Assembly (NCBI GenBank): GCA_002401885.1
Contig: NVUL01000016.1
Span: 1 to 48,031, forward strand
Source: SAR86 cluster bacterium
GTDB lineage: Bacteria > Pseudomonadota > Gammaproteobacteria > Pseudomonadales > Pseudohongiellaceae
Reading direction: 5' to 3'
Length of the DNA: 48,031 nt
Under the pieces are notes generated by a model, which was not told where the DNA came from, ran no database searches, and saw only the letters and a list, made by a program, of their open reading frames with translations. Below, in pieces: positions 25,041-34,297 of this stretch. Position 1 is the first letter of the stretch. The number at the start of each line of letters is the position of its first letter. Both the position numbers and the translations under genes were made by a program.

Positions 25041-26345
25041 ATGTTCTTCTATTATCTTCGCCTTAGCGCGCTCAGCTATCGCAGAAACCCTATTCTTAGC
25101 AGTCTGATGGTTCTGGCCATTGCCATCGGCATCGGCGCATATATGGTTATCTTCACGCTCAATTATGTAATGGGTGGCAACCCTATTCCGCAGAAGAGCG
25201 CGCAGCTGTTTCATTTACAAATCGATAGTGGCAATCCGAATACTGAATCGGATCCACCACAGCAGCTCACTTACCTTGATGCGACAGCTCTGATCGAGGC
25301 CGATGCAGCGTTTCGTGAAACGCCAACATCGAAGATAAGCGGAATTCTGGAACCTGAGAGTGACGATGTTCGCCCATTCTCCATAATAGGACGTGGAACT
25401 TCCGCCGACTTCTTTCCCATGTTCAACGTGCCCTTTCTCTACGGCACACCGTGGGATACATCAGCGGATAGGAACCTGCAGCAGGTAGCCGTCATCACTA
25501 AGGAGTTGAACGAACGCCTACACGGCGGCGACGACTCAGTCGGCGAAACCTTGCGCCTGCATGGCAACAACTTCCAGATAGTCGGTGTACTGGATGACTG
25601 GTCGCCAGTCCCCAAGTTCTATGATGTAAACAACAACCCCTTCGACAGTGGCGAGGAAGTCTTCATACCATGGAACCTCATTACACCCTTGGAATTCCCT
25701 AGAAGCGGGAACACGAATTGCTGGAAGGCGCCCGACCCCGGACCCGAAGGATTTCTAAATTCTGAATGTGTCTGGGTTCAGTACTGGGTAGAACTACGCG
25801 ATGGCGACGAGGAAGCAGACTATCTGCAATTTTTGAACAACTATGCGGCACAGCAAAAAGAGTTCGGTCGCCTGCCACGAGAAATGAACAATGCACTCTT
25901 TGATGTCGAAGAGTGGTTGCTGAAGGAAGAAGTGCTACCGAATGAAACCAAGATTCTCTCCGCATTAGCTGCAATGCTTCTAGCAGTTTGCCTGCTTAAC
26001 ACGATCGGACTTCTACTCTCAAAATTTCTAGGCAAGTCTGCCGAGATTGGAGTACGTCAAGCCTTGGGCGCGCACAAGGGTTCGCTCTTTCTACAGCATG
26101 TCATCGAGGCTGGCTTCATCGGCCTGCTAGGAGGCATTCTCGGTTTAGCTGTTGCTGCAGCTGGGCTGGAAGGCATAAAGGTCATTCTCGGTGACGACCT
26201 GATGCGCACAGATTGGATTCAACTGAATCCCCCCGTGGTTGTAATAACACTGACACTGGCGATCTTCGCTACCGTAGTTGCAGGTTTCTACCCTATCTGG
26301 AGAGCCTGCAATATCAATCCGGCAATACATCTAAAGACACAATAA
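25041..26345 (+). CDS. FtsX/MacB-like ABC permease, first subunit
   Basis: 434 residues in the MacB arrangement: TM1 (about 15-38, SSLMVLAIAIGIGAYMVIF), a large periplasmic MacB-core domain (about 40-295), then three TM helices at the C-terminus (ILSALAAMLLAVCLLNTIGLL; VIEAGFIGLLGGILGLAVAAAGL; VVVITLTLAIFATVVAGFYPIW). The conserved segment EIGVRQALGAHKGSLFLQ between TM2 and TM3 contacts the ATPase. It starts 22 bp after the ATPase gene, with a good AACGAGGAAA ribosome-binding site. It likely forms a heterodimer with the next gene product. Confidence 0.92.
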   Translation: MFFYYLRLSALSYRRNPILSSLMVLAIAIGIGAYMVIFTLNYVMGGNPIPQKSAQLFHLQIDSGNPNTESDPPQQLTYLDATALIEADAAFRETPTSKISGILEPESDDVRPFSIIGRGTSADFFPMFNVPFLYGTPWDTSADRNLQQVAVITKELNERLHGGDDSVGETLRLHGNNFQIVGVLDDWSPVPKFYDVNNNPFDSGEEVFIPWNLITPLEFPRSGNTNCWKAPDPGPEGFLNSECVWVQYWVELRDGDEEADYLQFLNNYAAQQKEFGRLPREMNNALFDVEEWLLKEEVLPNETKILSALAAMLLAVCLLNTIGLLLSKFLGKSAEIGVRQALGAHKGSLFLQHVIEAGFIGLLGGILGLAVAAAGLEGIKVILGDDLMRTDWIQLNPPVVVITLTLAIFATVVAGFYPIWRACNINPAIHLKTQ

Positions 26346-26376
26346 CGAAACACTATTCAGATTCTGGAGTTAGCAA

Positions 26377-27585
26377 ATGGAAATCGGTCCAATACTGCGC
26401 GCCCTTACACGCAATAAACTCGGTGTGGTTCTCATCGCATTACAAATCGCATTCACAATGACTGTCATGGTGAATGCGGTGTTTATCATCAACGAGCGCT
26501 CGAAGGCGATGGCGAGACCCAGCGGCCTAGATGAACCGAATATGTTCTATCTAAGAAGCACCGGCTTTGGAGATCAATTTAATTCAGAGGTCACCGAACA
26601 GGATGACCTAGATCTTCTGCGAAACACACCCGGCATAATCGATGCCACACCGATAAATGCTATACCTGTTAGTGGCGGAGGTTCTTCTACTGCGCTGAGA
26701 CTGGAGGACGACCCGACCCTTCCAGCAATACCGGCGGCGGTCTACTACACCGATGACCACGCATTGAATACCATGGACCTGAACCTGATTGCTGGGGAAA
26801 ATTTCACGAGTAACGATGTGCTCTATCAACGAACGAGTGAGAGCAGGAATTTTGGCAAGGCTGTCGTGAGCCAGACACTCGCCGAGACTCTCTTTCCTGG
26901 GGAGGGTCTGAACGCCGTAGGTCGTACTTTCTACAACGGCGACAACCCAGTTCAAATCGCAGGCATAATCGAACGACTTCAGTCGCCCTGGCCGAACTCT
27001 AGCTTTGTCGAACAAGCTATGATCGTACCGCTCAATTTTATCAGTGGCACATCCACCTATCTAATTCGTACAGAGCCTGGCGAGCGAGATCGTCTGATGG
27101 TCGAAACTGAGGAAACTCTGGCCAGCAACAACCCAAACAGAATTATTCGCGATCTCATGTCTATGAATGAGACTCGCGAAGAGAGTTACCGACTCGATTC
27201 GGCAATGGCCACAATTCTCTCAGTCGTCATAGTGACGCTCGTGTTCATCACCTCGATGGGTATCGTGGGTCTCGCCGTATTCGGCATCAATCGACGCCGC
27301 AAACAGATCGGCACGCGCCGCGCGCTAGGTGCCACCCAGGGAGAAATTCTGCGCTACTTTATGCTCGAGAACTTCTTCATTTCCGGCGTAGGAGTTACAT
27401 TAGGCGCAGTATTTACAATAGGTTTCAGTATCATGCTGTCTTCGCTTTTCGAATCGCCGACTATGTCTTGGTATTATACGCCACTGGGTATGGTGATCCT
27501 TATCTTAATCGGCCAGATTGCCGTTCTGGGTCCTTCTACGCGAGCGGCCCGAATTCAACCGGCCATTGCGACCCGTTCAATCTGA
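26377..27585 (+). CDS. FtsX/MacB-like ABC permease, second subunit
   Basis: 402 residues with the same layout as the preceding gene product: TM1 (KLGVVLIALQIAFTMTVMVNAVF region), a periplasmic domain, then three C-terminal helices (ILSVVIVTLVFITSMGIVGLAVFG; FFISGVGVTLGAVFTIGFSIM; LGMVILILIGQIAVLGP). The coupling motif is RRKQIGTRRALGATQGEILRYF. It ends the efflux operon (adaptor, ATPase, permease, permease). Such pairs are often listed as macrolide or peptide exporters; the cargo is not readable here. An imperfect hairpin follows at 27617-27653. Confidence 0.92.
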   Translation: MEIGPILRALTRNKLGVVLIALQIAFTMTVMVNAVFIINERSKAMARPSGLDEPNMFYLRSTGFGDQFNSEVTEQDDLDLLRNTPGIIDATPINAIPVSGGGSSTALRLEDDPTLPAIPAAVYYTDDHALNTMDLNLIAGENFTSNDVLYQRTSESRNFGKAVVSQTLAETLFPGEGLNAVGRTFYNGDNPVQIAGIIERLQSPWPNSSFVEQAMIVPLNFISGTSTYLIRTEPGERDRLMVETEETLASNNPNRIIRDLMSMNETREESYRLDSAMATILSVVIVTLVFITSMGIVGLAVFGINRRRKQIGTRRALGATQGEILRYFMLENFFISGVGVTLGAVFTIGFSIMLSSLFESPTMSWYYTPLGMVILILIGQIAVLGPSTRAARIQPAIATRSI

Positions 27586-27616
27586 TTCTTGTCCTAGAAA
27601 GAAAGCCGCTATCTGC

Positions 27617-27653
27617 TAAGCTAGGTACTTCTCTAAAAAGAGTGCCTAGCTTA
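27617..27653 (+). promoter_or_regulatory. Hairpin spanning the start codon of the next gene
   Basis: TAAGCTAGG pairs with CCTAGCTTA (9 bp), with an inner CTCT/AGAG stem and an AAAA loop. The right arm ends on the A of the ATG at 27653. It lacks a U-tract, so it is not a typical terminator. In mRNA it would hide the translation start. Confidence 0.5.
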
Positions 27654-28177
27654 TGTCTGGAACTAAGTCACGACTCTGTCTTTTTGTAGCCGCCAGTCTC
27701 ATCGCCTTTTTGCATCTCCCCGCGCAGGCTGCGGATGAGATTCAGACGCTAAGCAACAGAATGGCCATCGCGGAAGCGCTCACCCAGTATCCCTATCGCT
27801 GGGATTCCAAGAGCACTCAATCCTTCGCAGATCTATTTACTGAAGACGCGGTAATGGAAAGATGGAGAAAAGGCGCCTTGATAGAGGGATCTCGACTGCA
27901 GGGAAAGACCGCTATTTTTGAATACGCAGAAGATGCTCATACCGGTCGTCTGGCGGACAGACAAACACGACACCATTTCTCGAACCTGGTATTTCTGGAA
28001 CTTTCTGACAGAAATGCCGTCACAGAAAACATGGCTTTGATTACTCACCAGACTGCAGATGATGCAGTCGCTCGAGTCTCTAGTTCCGGCATCTATCGAA
28101 TCAGCTGGGAAAAATCTGCAGGCGAATGGAAGATTGCGAAGCGCATTCTCTTCGTCGATAGCTTCCCCACTAAATAG
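27653..28177 (+). CDS. Exported NTF2-like (SnoaL-type) protein
   Basis: 174 residues. Signal peptide LCLFVAASLIAFLHLPAQA-AD, then a SnoaL-like domain: SNRMAIAEALTQYPYRWDSKSTQSFADLFTEDAVMERW, DRQTRHHFSNLVF and a final strand pair (GIYRISWEKSAGEWKIAKRILF). The pattern is that of NTF2-like hydratases or isomerases such as scytalone dehydratase. It follows the efflux operon by 67 bp in the same direction and may be read with it. Function unknown. Confidence 0.8.
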   Translation: MSGTKSRLCLFVAASLIAFLHLPAQAADEIQTLSNRMAIAEALTQYPYRWDSKSTQSFADLFTEDAVMERWRKGALIEGSRLQGKTAIFEYAEDAHTGRLADRQTRHHFSNLVFLELSDRNAVTENMALITHQTADDAVARVSSSGIYRISWEKSAGEWKIAKRILFVDSFPTK

Positions 28178-28270
28178 ACGGATTAGGAAAAGAATGTTAA
28201 AAAATGCGATAGGGTCGATAGACTGGGAAAGAAGTCGCGCTATGATGACGTAATAATATTTACCTGCAAA

Positions 28271-28287
28271 AGCGAGTGCAGCTCGCT
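28271..28287 (+). promoter_or_regulatory. Short hairpin upstream of the MORN gene
   Basis: AGCGAG and CTCGCT form a perfect 6-bp stem around TGCAG, about 30 bp before the MORN start codon. It may belong to the 5' leader; no U-tract follows it. Confidence 0.35.
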
Positions 28288-28317
28288 AACTTCTACTATT
28301 TGTAAAACCACACAACA

Positions 28318-29253
28318 ATGAAAAAACAAATTCTATTTGCTCTTGGTCTGCTCTCAACCCCGTTACTAAACCATGTAGCCGAAGCTGCTGAGAATGGCTG
28401 GATCAGAGGGAGCTGCGAGAGCGGTTCTAGCATCTATCGCTGGACGGACGGCAATCGCTACGAGGGCCAGTGCCTGAACAATTCCTTCCAGGGTCAGGGC
28501 ACGCTCACTCTAATAAATGGCGATCGTTACGAGGGCCAGTTTCGCGATGATAGGAAGAACGGCCGTGGCATATACTTCTTTGCAACTGGCGATCGCTATG
28601 AAGGACAATTCACAAATGGGCTTCGGCATGGCCAAGGCGTGCTAACCCGCGCTAATGGCGAGCGCTACGTTGGGCAGTACCAGAACGGCATAAAGACCGG
28701 ACGCGGCACCTTCTATTTCCTGAACGGCGACCGCTACGAGGGCAATTGGACGGAAGACCTCTTCGAGGGTCAGGGTTCCTACTATTCTAGCAACGGCGAT
28801 CGCTTCGAGGGTCAGTGGCGCGCGGGGGAACAGTCGCAGGGAGCATTCCATTGGGAAAATGGTAATCGCTATGAGGGGCAATTCCGATCAGCAAAGCATC
28901 ACGGCCAAGGCACCTTCGAATGGACCAATGGCAATAGCTACACGGGACAATGGCGCGATGGCCAGCAGCATGGTCGCGGCGAGAAAAAGTGGGCCAATGG
29001 CGAGCGTTATGAAGGCCAGTGGCAGAACGATGAGATGAATGGTCAGGGCACGTACTATTACGCAAATGGCAATCGCTTTAACGGTGGATTTCAAAACAAT
29101 CAAAATAGCGGCCAGGGCACCTACTACTTCTCCAATGGAGATCGCTATGTCGGCCCTTGGCTGCGCGGAGAACGCGATGGCCGTGGCACCTATACCGATG
29201 CTCGCGGCAATACGCAGGCGATGGAGTTTCGTGGCGGGCAGCGGCTCAACTAA
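28318..29253 (+). CDS. Exported protein with eleven MORN repeats
   Basis: 311 residues. A signal peptide (ILFALGLLSTPLLNHVAEA-AE) is followed from about residue 40 by eleven MORN-type repeats of about 23 residues. The consensus is DRYEGQ(F/W)..G...GQGTY.(Y/F).NG, almost filling the protein. Repeat 6 lacks one residue. MORN repeats form a curved beta sheet and usually bind lipids or proteins, or serve as spacers. An exported MORN protein would act in the periplasm or outside. No ribosome-binding site is obvious before the ATG. The gene stands alone and is convergent with yadH. Confidence 0.93.
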   Translation: MKKQILFALGLLSTPLLNHVAEAAENGWIRGSCESGSSIYRWTDGNRYEGQCLNNSFQGQGTLTLINGDRYEGQFRDDRKNGRGIYFFATGDRYEGQFTNGLRHGQGVLTRANGERYVGQYQNGIKTGRGTFYFLNGDRYEGNWTEDLFEGQGSYYSSNGDRFEGQWRAGEQSQGAFHWENGNRYEGQFRSAKHHGQGTFEWTNGNSYTGQWRDGQQHGRGEKKWANGERYEGQWQNDEMNGQGTYYYANGNRFNGGFQNNQNSGQGTYYFSNGDRYVGPWLRGERDGRGTYTDARGNTQAMEFRGGQRLN

Positions 29254-29273
29254 GGCCTATTGCGTAAGGGGGC

Positions 29274-30035
29274 TTAGCTGCGTAGCTTATAACCTGTCTT
29301 AAATAGATAGTAGACCACTCCTAAACAGGCAAACATGAAGACAAGGATGCTCGTCAGACTCAGCATCACGCTAACCTCAGAGATCTCGTAGAAGCTCCAA
29401 CGCAGGCCACTCACCAGATACAACACCGGATTGAAATGAGAGACCGTCTGCCACGGCTCCGGCAGCATGTCCGTGGAATAGAAACTGCCTCCTAGAAACA
29501 CCAGCGGTGTCACCACCAGCATCGGCACAACCGAGAGCTTCTCGAAATTGTCTGCCCAGATCCCCAAAATAAAACCAAATAGGCTGAAGGATACTGCTGT
29601 AAGCAGGATGAAGACCATCATCATGATTGGGTGGGCAATCTGCAGATCGATAAAGAAGCTGGCTGTGATTAGAATTATTATTCCGAGTATGACGGCCTTA
29701 GAAGCGGCGGCACCGACATAGCCCAACACCACCTCGAGTGTGGATACCGGCGCGGAAAGCATCTCGTACACCGTACCAACGAACTTCGGGAAATAGATGC
29801 CGAATGAGGCATTCGAGATGCTATGAGTCAGCAGGTTAAGCATGATCAAGCCGGGCACGATGAATGCACCGTAACTAATGCCGCTGACCTGATCGATTCT
29901 TGAGCCGATAGCCGCGCCGAAAACGATGAAGTAAAGAGATGTGGTAATAACCGGGGCGACAATACTCTGCACCAGAGTGCGCTTGGTGCGCGCCATCTCG
30001 AATTTGTAGATCGCCATAATGCCGTAGATGTTCAT
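29274..30035 (-). CDS. yadH: ABC-2 type exporter permease, YadH-like
   Basis: 253 residues with six hydrophobic segments. It aligns well with E. coli Yad[88 protein letters not shown] and [19 protein letters not shown]. Inner membrane; forms an exporter with the YadG-like ATPase whose gene overlaps its start by 4 bp (ATGA), indicating translational coupling. Cargo unknown. Confidence 0.93.
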   Translation of the reverse strand: MNIYGIMAIYKFEMARTKRTLVQSIVAPVITTSLYFIVFGAAIGSRIDQVSGISYGAFIVPGLIMLNLLTHSISNASFGIYFPKFVGTVYEMLSAPVSTLEVVLGYVGAAASKAVILGIIILITASFFIDLQIAHPIMMMVFILLTAVSFSLFGFILGIWADNFEKLSVVPMLVVTPLVFLGGSFYSTDMLPEPWQTVSHFNPVLYLVSGLRWSFYEISEVSVMLSLTSILVFMFACLGVVYYLFKTGYKLRS

Positions 30036-30970
30036 GACGACTCCTCAACCAGATTAACAAAGATTTCTTCCAGAGAGCTCTGCGTCGTATTCAAGTCACG
30101 AAAAGCGATACCCGCTAATTTCAGATCATCCATCAACGAAGTGATGCCTGTGCGATCTCCCTGCGTATTGAATGTGTAGACTAACTGCATGCCATTCTCA
30201 CTAAGATCGAGTTCGTAGTCGGCGAGTTTCTCGGGCAAGGCGCTGAGCTGATCGCGAAGATCGAGAATCAACTGCTTCTTACCAAGCTTCGCCATTAGCT
30301 TATCTTTATCTTCCATCAGAATGATCTCGCCGTTGTTGATTACTCCAACTCGGTCAGCGATCTCTTCAGCCTCTTCGATATAGTGTGTGGTCAGAATGAT
30401 CGTCACGCCTTCAGCTTTTAGTTCGCGCACGATCTCCCACATGTCTTTTCTTAGAGAGACATCCACACCCGCTGTAGGTTCGTCGAGGAATAATACCGTC
30501 GGCTCATGGGAGAGCGCCTTCGCGATTAACACGCGCCGCTTCATCCCGCCGGACAGCGTCATGATCATATCGTCTTTCCTGTCCCACAGAGACAGAGAGC
30601 GAAGTACTTTCTCGACATACGCTGCACTCGGTGGCTTACCAAACAGGCCGCGACTGAACGAGACGGTATTGAAAACAGTCTCGAATGAATCGGTGGTTAG
30701 CTCCTGAGGAACTAGGCCGATGATCGAGCGCGTCTTACGAAAATCTTTAATGATGTCGTAGCCGTCTACGCTCACTGTCCCGGAGCTAGGATTCACGATG
30801 CCACAGACGACTGAGATAAGGGTTGTCTTACCCGCACCGTTCGGTCCGAGTAAAGCGACAATCTCTCCTTTCTCAATTTCGAGGTTGATATCTTTGAGTG
30901 CTTGAAAGCCGCCTGAATAGAATTTATTCAAGCCCTTGATGCGCAGAATAGGTTTTTCGTCTGAGTTCAT
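30032..30970 (-). CDS. yadG: ABC exporter ATP-binding protein, YadG-like
   Basis: About 312 residues, matching E. coli YadG end to end. Walker [13 protein letters not shown]-loop [15 protein letters not shown], signature [15 protein letters not shown], Walker [13 protein letters not shown] and switch His ([10 protein letters not shown]) are all present. The C-terminal part ends with [11 protein letters not shown] as in this group. ATG 30970 is taken instead of the TTG two codons upstream. It is the first gene of the yadGH pair. The exporter energises the adjacent permease; substrate not known. Confidence 0.93.
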   Translation of the reverse strand: MNSDEKPILRIKGLNKFYSGGFQALKDINLEIEKGEIVALLGPNGAGKTTLISVVCGIVNPSSGTVSVDGYDIIKDFRKTRSIIGLVPQELTTDSFETVFNTVSFSRGLFGKPPSAAYVEKVLRSLSLWDRKDDMIMTLSGGMKRRVLIAKALSHEPTVLFLDEPTAGVDVSLRKDMWEIVRELKAEGVTIILTTHYIEEAEEIADRVGVINNGEIILMEDKDKLMAKLGKKQLILDLRDQLSALPEKLADYELDLSENGMQLVYTFNTQGDRTGITSLMDDLKLAGIAFRDLNTTQSSLEEIFVNLVEESS

Positions 30971-31288
30971 GGGCAAAAGAGTATGAACACAGTCACATGC
31001 AAATACAACCGACGTCTAGGGTGGGTTCTATCCAGCGTAGGGGCCACCTATACTGATGCCATGTCTCTGGATACAGCGGCGCTGCTTTGGATTTTCGCCG
31101 ACATCACTTGGGGGCGCAGTCTCAATCTGCCCCTAAATCCAGAAAACAGGCGATTATGGCGAGATCGGGCATTGGCGTGCTATTTTAGCTGCTTGTCGTA
31201 TTTGATACTGTATTCCTCCCGATACCAGAGCTAGGTATCACCGAGTCAGTATTGAGCGAAGTCTATCCAGACCAAGGCGGCGGCCTTT

Positions 31289-31306
31289 GGGAGAGGGAGA
31301 GGGAGA
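31289..31306 (+). repeat. Tandem repeat (GGGAGA)x3
   Basis: Three perfect tandem copies of GGGAGA in the spacer upstream of the M20 peptidase gene. Confidence 0.85.
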
Positions 31307-31336
31307 ACCGGAGCGTGCAATCGCAGGCGCTGCTCT

Positions 31337-31360
31337 TTATTTCCTTATTTCCTTATTTCC
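31337..31360 (+). repeat. Tandem repeat (TTATTTCC)x3
   Basis: Three perfect tandem copies of an 8-bp unit, 30 bp after the GGGAGA repeat. A unit length not divisible by three means a copy change would shift any frame read through it. Confidence 0.85.
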
Positions 31361-31500
31361 TCCTCACCGGCCTCGCCGAGATCATTGTGCTACTACTATT
31401 GAGTAAACGCGGCAGTAGCAATGTCGCGAATGAAGAAATCAGCTATCAAGATGAGACGAAGAAAATGACACGATTGAATTATTTAGGCCGGTTGAACGCT

Positions 31501-32805
31501 ATGACGAACGTAGTGGAGAAAAGGAAGACTTCAGTATTCCTATTATCCGCATTCCTCTTCACATTTTCCGGCTACGCGCAGGATACTGTTGAGCCCTCAC
31601 TCAACACCGAAGAACGTGAACTCACTTCCTGGCTGGATTCGCAGGAAGACAACATGCTCGAGATGCTGGAACGAATCACCAACATCAATTCCGGCAGTCT
31701 CAATAAGCAGGGCGTCAATGAACTCGCTTCGATATTTAGCGAGGAGTTACGGCAGTTAGGTTTCTCCATTTCAACGCTGCCCGGAGAAGTCATCGAGATG
31801 CCAAGCTGCCCAGGCAGTGACTACAACGTCGACGTCGCCGATCATGTTCTTGCCAGTAAGAGCGGCAGTGGCTCAAAACTATTAATGATGGGACATCTGG
31901 ATACGGTGTTTCCACCCGACAGTCCTTTCCAGGAATTTAGTCGCGAAGGTGACACCATGTATGGGCCTGGCGTATCCGATATGAAGGGCGGCTTGGTCGT
32001 GATGCTGTACGCGCTCAAAGCGCTGAACGAGAACGGTGGATTACAAGATAAGTCTATTACCGTGTTACTCAATAGCGACGAGGAAATGGGTTCACTCTCG
32101 TCGAGGAAGTATCTTGAAGCACAAGCAAGATTGCACGACTGGGGCCTGGTGTATGAATCGTCTGGCAATAATCGACTTACGCGGGAGCGCAAAGGATTGG
32201 GTCAGGCACGTTTCGTCGTGCACGGTAGAGCCTCTCATGCGGGTGGCGCTCACGAACAAGGTAGGTCGGCGATCAAAGAGTTAGCCTATAAGATCGTGCA
32301 GATCGAAAACATTACAGACTATGAGACCGGAGTAACGGTCAACGTGGGCGTGGTTAGCGGCGGCGAAGCACGGAATACAATCGCACCCTGTGCAGAAGCA
32401 CTAATCGATCTACGCTATCCCCAAGCGCAACAAGGGATTGATGCGCTTGCCCAGTTCGAAGAAATTTTCGGCAGTGTCTATAGCTACCCCGTTGATTCCG
32501 GAGAGATAACTACCGAGAGCTGGACCAATCTGCATCGCCCGGCAAAGATAGCCACACCAGAATCTGACTTCCTGTTGAACAAGACCATCGCCATTGGCCG
32601 CCTACTGGGGCAGGAGCTAGGCGTTGGTGATTCCGGCGGTGGAACCGACGGATCACTAACACAGGCAGTTGGGCTGCCGACGCTGGATTCCCTAGGCAGT
32701 GCCGGCATCGGCGCCCATTCCAATAGGGAGCAGGGCCGGGTGAGTTCGCTAGTAGAACGCGCGAAACTCAGCGCGGTACTTATCCGTAGACTGGCAGCAG
32801 AATAA
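31501..32805 (+). CDS. Exported M20-family metallopeptidase (glutamate carboxypeptidase-like)
   Basis: About 434 residues from ATG 31501, which begins a proper signal peptide (EKRKTSVFLLSAFLFTFSGYA-QD). ATG 31465 and a TTG at 31252 are alternatives. Dinuclear zinc site residues are visible: His and Asp in MMGHLDTVF, Asp in GVSDMKGGLVV, catalytic and metal Glu in LNSDEEMGS, and the last His in IGAHSNREQG. The dimerisation domain carries GRASHAGGAHEQGRSAI. M20A enzymes remove C-terminal amino acids or split dipeptides. An exported form would feed on extracellular peptides. The spinster-type MFS gene follows 103 bp downstream. Confidence 0.9.
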   Translation: MTNVVEKRKTSVFLLSAFLFTFSGYAQDTVEPSLNTEERELTSWLDSQEDNMLEMLERITNINSGSLNKQGVNELASIFSEELRQLGFSISTLPGEVIEMPSCPGSDYNVDVADHVLASKSGSGSKLLMMGHLDTVFPPDSPFQEFSREGDTMYGPGVSDMKGGLVVMLYALKALNENGGLQDKSITVLLNSDEEMGSLSSRKYLEAQARLHDWGLVYESSGNNRLTRERKGLGQARFVVHGRASHAGGAHEQGRSAIKELAYKIVQIENITDYETGVTVNVGVVSGGEARNTIAPCAEALIDLRYPQAQQGIDALAQFEEIFGSVYSYPVDSGEITTESWTNLHRPAKIATPESDFLLNKTIAIGRLLGQELGVGDSGGGTDGSLTQAVGLPTLDSLGSAGIGAHSNREQGRVSSLVERAKLSAVLIRRLAAE

Positions 32806-32908
32806 GTGTTTTCATGCGGTAGATCGAAGCGCAGTCAACGAACTGGGCTCTTAGCGCCGGTTGGATGTTTTGCTGACCAGTGAAAAAGAATAACGCTGAG
32901 GACAGCGA

Positions 32909-34264
32909 ATGACTGCAAACACCGATAGTAGTACTGAAAACACCTTGGAAGATTCCGTATCCAACTTGTCCCCGGAAATGGCAGCTACCGCTAAGGCCTA
33001 CCAGAATCCTTACTACCGCTATCTAGTGTTAGGTATCCTCACCGCCGCCTACGTCTCCAATTTCGTAGACAGGCAGGTGATTAATGTTCTCGCACAGTTC
33101 ATCATCGACGACCTGCAGATTAGCGATGGCCAATTCGGCATGCTCTCCGGCCTCGCCTTCGCATTGATCTACACAACTCTTGGCATACCCATCGCGCGTC
33201 TAGCTGATATCAGCAACCGACGCAACATCATCGCCATATCAATTACCATATGGAGTGTGATGACCGCTCTCTGTGGAGCGGCGAATAATTTCTTTCAGCT
33301 GTTCATGGCCAGGTTTGGCGTCGGCGTCGGCGAAGCCGGTGGATCACCTCCAGCTCACTCTATTGTCTCCGATATTTTCCCAGCCGCGCAACGCGCTACG
33401 GCATTATCCATATATTCTCTCGGCGTATACGGCGGCATTCTGGTGGGCACGATCGGCGGCGCCTATCTCGTTCAATACTTCGATTGGCGTACTGCTTTTG
33501 TAGTGGTCGCCATCCCGGGAATATTTCTTGCGCTACTCGTTAGATTCGTAATCAAGGAGCCGCCTCGCGGTATGGCCGAATCGCGCAAAGACGTGGCTCC
33601 ACCCGGTTTCCTGCGTGTACTGCATTTTCTTTGGGAACGAAAATCGTTTCGACACCTTTCCTTTGCCTGCGCGCTGCATGCCTTCGTTACCTACGGCATG
33701 GGCAACTTCATGCCGCTATTTCTAGGCCGTGTTCATGGTATGCCAATTCTAGATGTGGGTTGGTACTACGGACTGATCGCGGGCATCGGCGGCCTGGCCG
33801 GCACCTTCTTCGGTGGTTGGATGTCAGACCGCATGGCGAACAAGACCGGAGACAAGACTTGGTATATATGGATTCCCTTCATCTCAACAGTGCTGGCAAT
33901 TCCTTTGGGACTGATTACCTTTTTAGTGATGCCCAACGGGTATACCGCGGCATTCTCCTACCTGCTGCCAGTTTTCTGCGGCGGATGGTATCTCGCACCC
34001 TGCATTGCATCGACTCACTTCTTGGTTGGCATTCGCATGCGCGCCATGGCATCGGCGATCTTACTGTTCATGTTAAATTTAATCGGTTTAGGACTCGGCC
34101 CGATGCTAACTGGCTTCATGAGCGATTTTTTCGAACCAACCTACGGCTCTGATTCGCTACGCTATGCGATGTCGATTACGCTGCTGGTGAATTTCTGGTG
34201 TGCCTTCCATTATTGGAAAGCGACCCGCACGATTCGGGCGGATTTCGATAGGGCTCCAGACTAG
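32909..34264 (+). CDS. MFS transporter, spinster-like
   Basis: 451 residues with 12 predicted membrane helices and a hydrophilic N-terminus of about 35 residues. Family marks are YVSNFVDRQVINVLAQFI in TM1, the A-motif equivalent GIPIARLADISNRRNIIA, and RFGVGVGEAGGSPPAHSIVSDIFPAAQRATALSIY, which is typical of spinster-type proteobacterial MFS carriers. The TM7-8 loop contains GGWMSDRMANKTGDK. The substrate is unknown. It is preceded by GAGGACAGCG and lies behind the exported M20 peptidase, so uptake of a hydrolysis product is possible. Confidence 0.9.
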   Translation: MTANTDSSTENTLEDSVSNLSPEMAATAKAYQNPYYRYLVLGILTAAYVSNFVDRQVINVLAQFIIDDLQISDGQFGMLSGLAFALIYTTLGIPIARLADISNRRNIIAISITIWSVMTALCGAANNFFQLFMARFGVGVGEAGGSPPAHSIVSDIFPAAQRATALSIYSLGVYGGILVGTIGGAYLVQYFDWRTAFVVVAIPGIFLALLVRFVIKEPPRGMAESRKDVAPPGFLRVLHFLWERKSFRHLSFACALHAFVTYGMGNFMPLFLGRVHGMPILDVGWYYGLIAGIGGLAGTFFGGWMSDRMANKTGDKTWYIWIPFISTVLAIPLGLITFLVMPNGYTAAFSYLLPVFCGGWYLAPCIASTHFLVGIRMRAMASAILLFMLNLIGLGLGPMLTGFMSDFFEPTYGSDSLRYAMSITLLVNFWCAFHYWKATRTIRADFDRAPD

Positions 34265-34297
34265 CCGGCTTCGAACCAGTTGGTCGGGTGTTCGAAA

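Larger units (their letters stand above)
30971..31500. other. Spacer between yadG and the M20 peptidase gene
   Basis: About 530 bp without a convincing gene. It contains two small tandem repeats (see 31289 and 31337). An open frame enters the peptidase gene from 31252, but its N-terminal 80 codons look unlike a protein start and precede a good signal peptide. An 83-codon frame at 30983-31234 has no ribosome-binding site and no family features. Confidence 0.45.

Noticed and set aside
28438-29220. CRISPR-like periodic repeats in the MORN gene
   Set aside because: The 69-bp period is coding (23 residues) and the copies diverge at third positions; there are no spacers.
30983-31234. 83-codon frame upstream of the M20 peptidase
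   Set aside because: No ribosome-binding site, no family features and unlikely composition.
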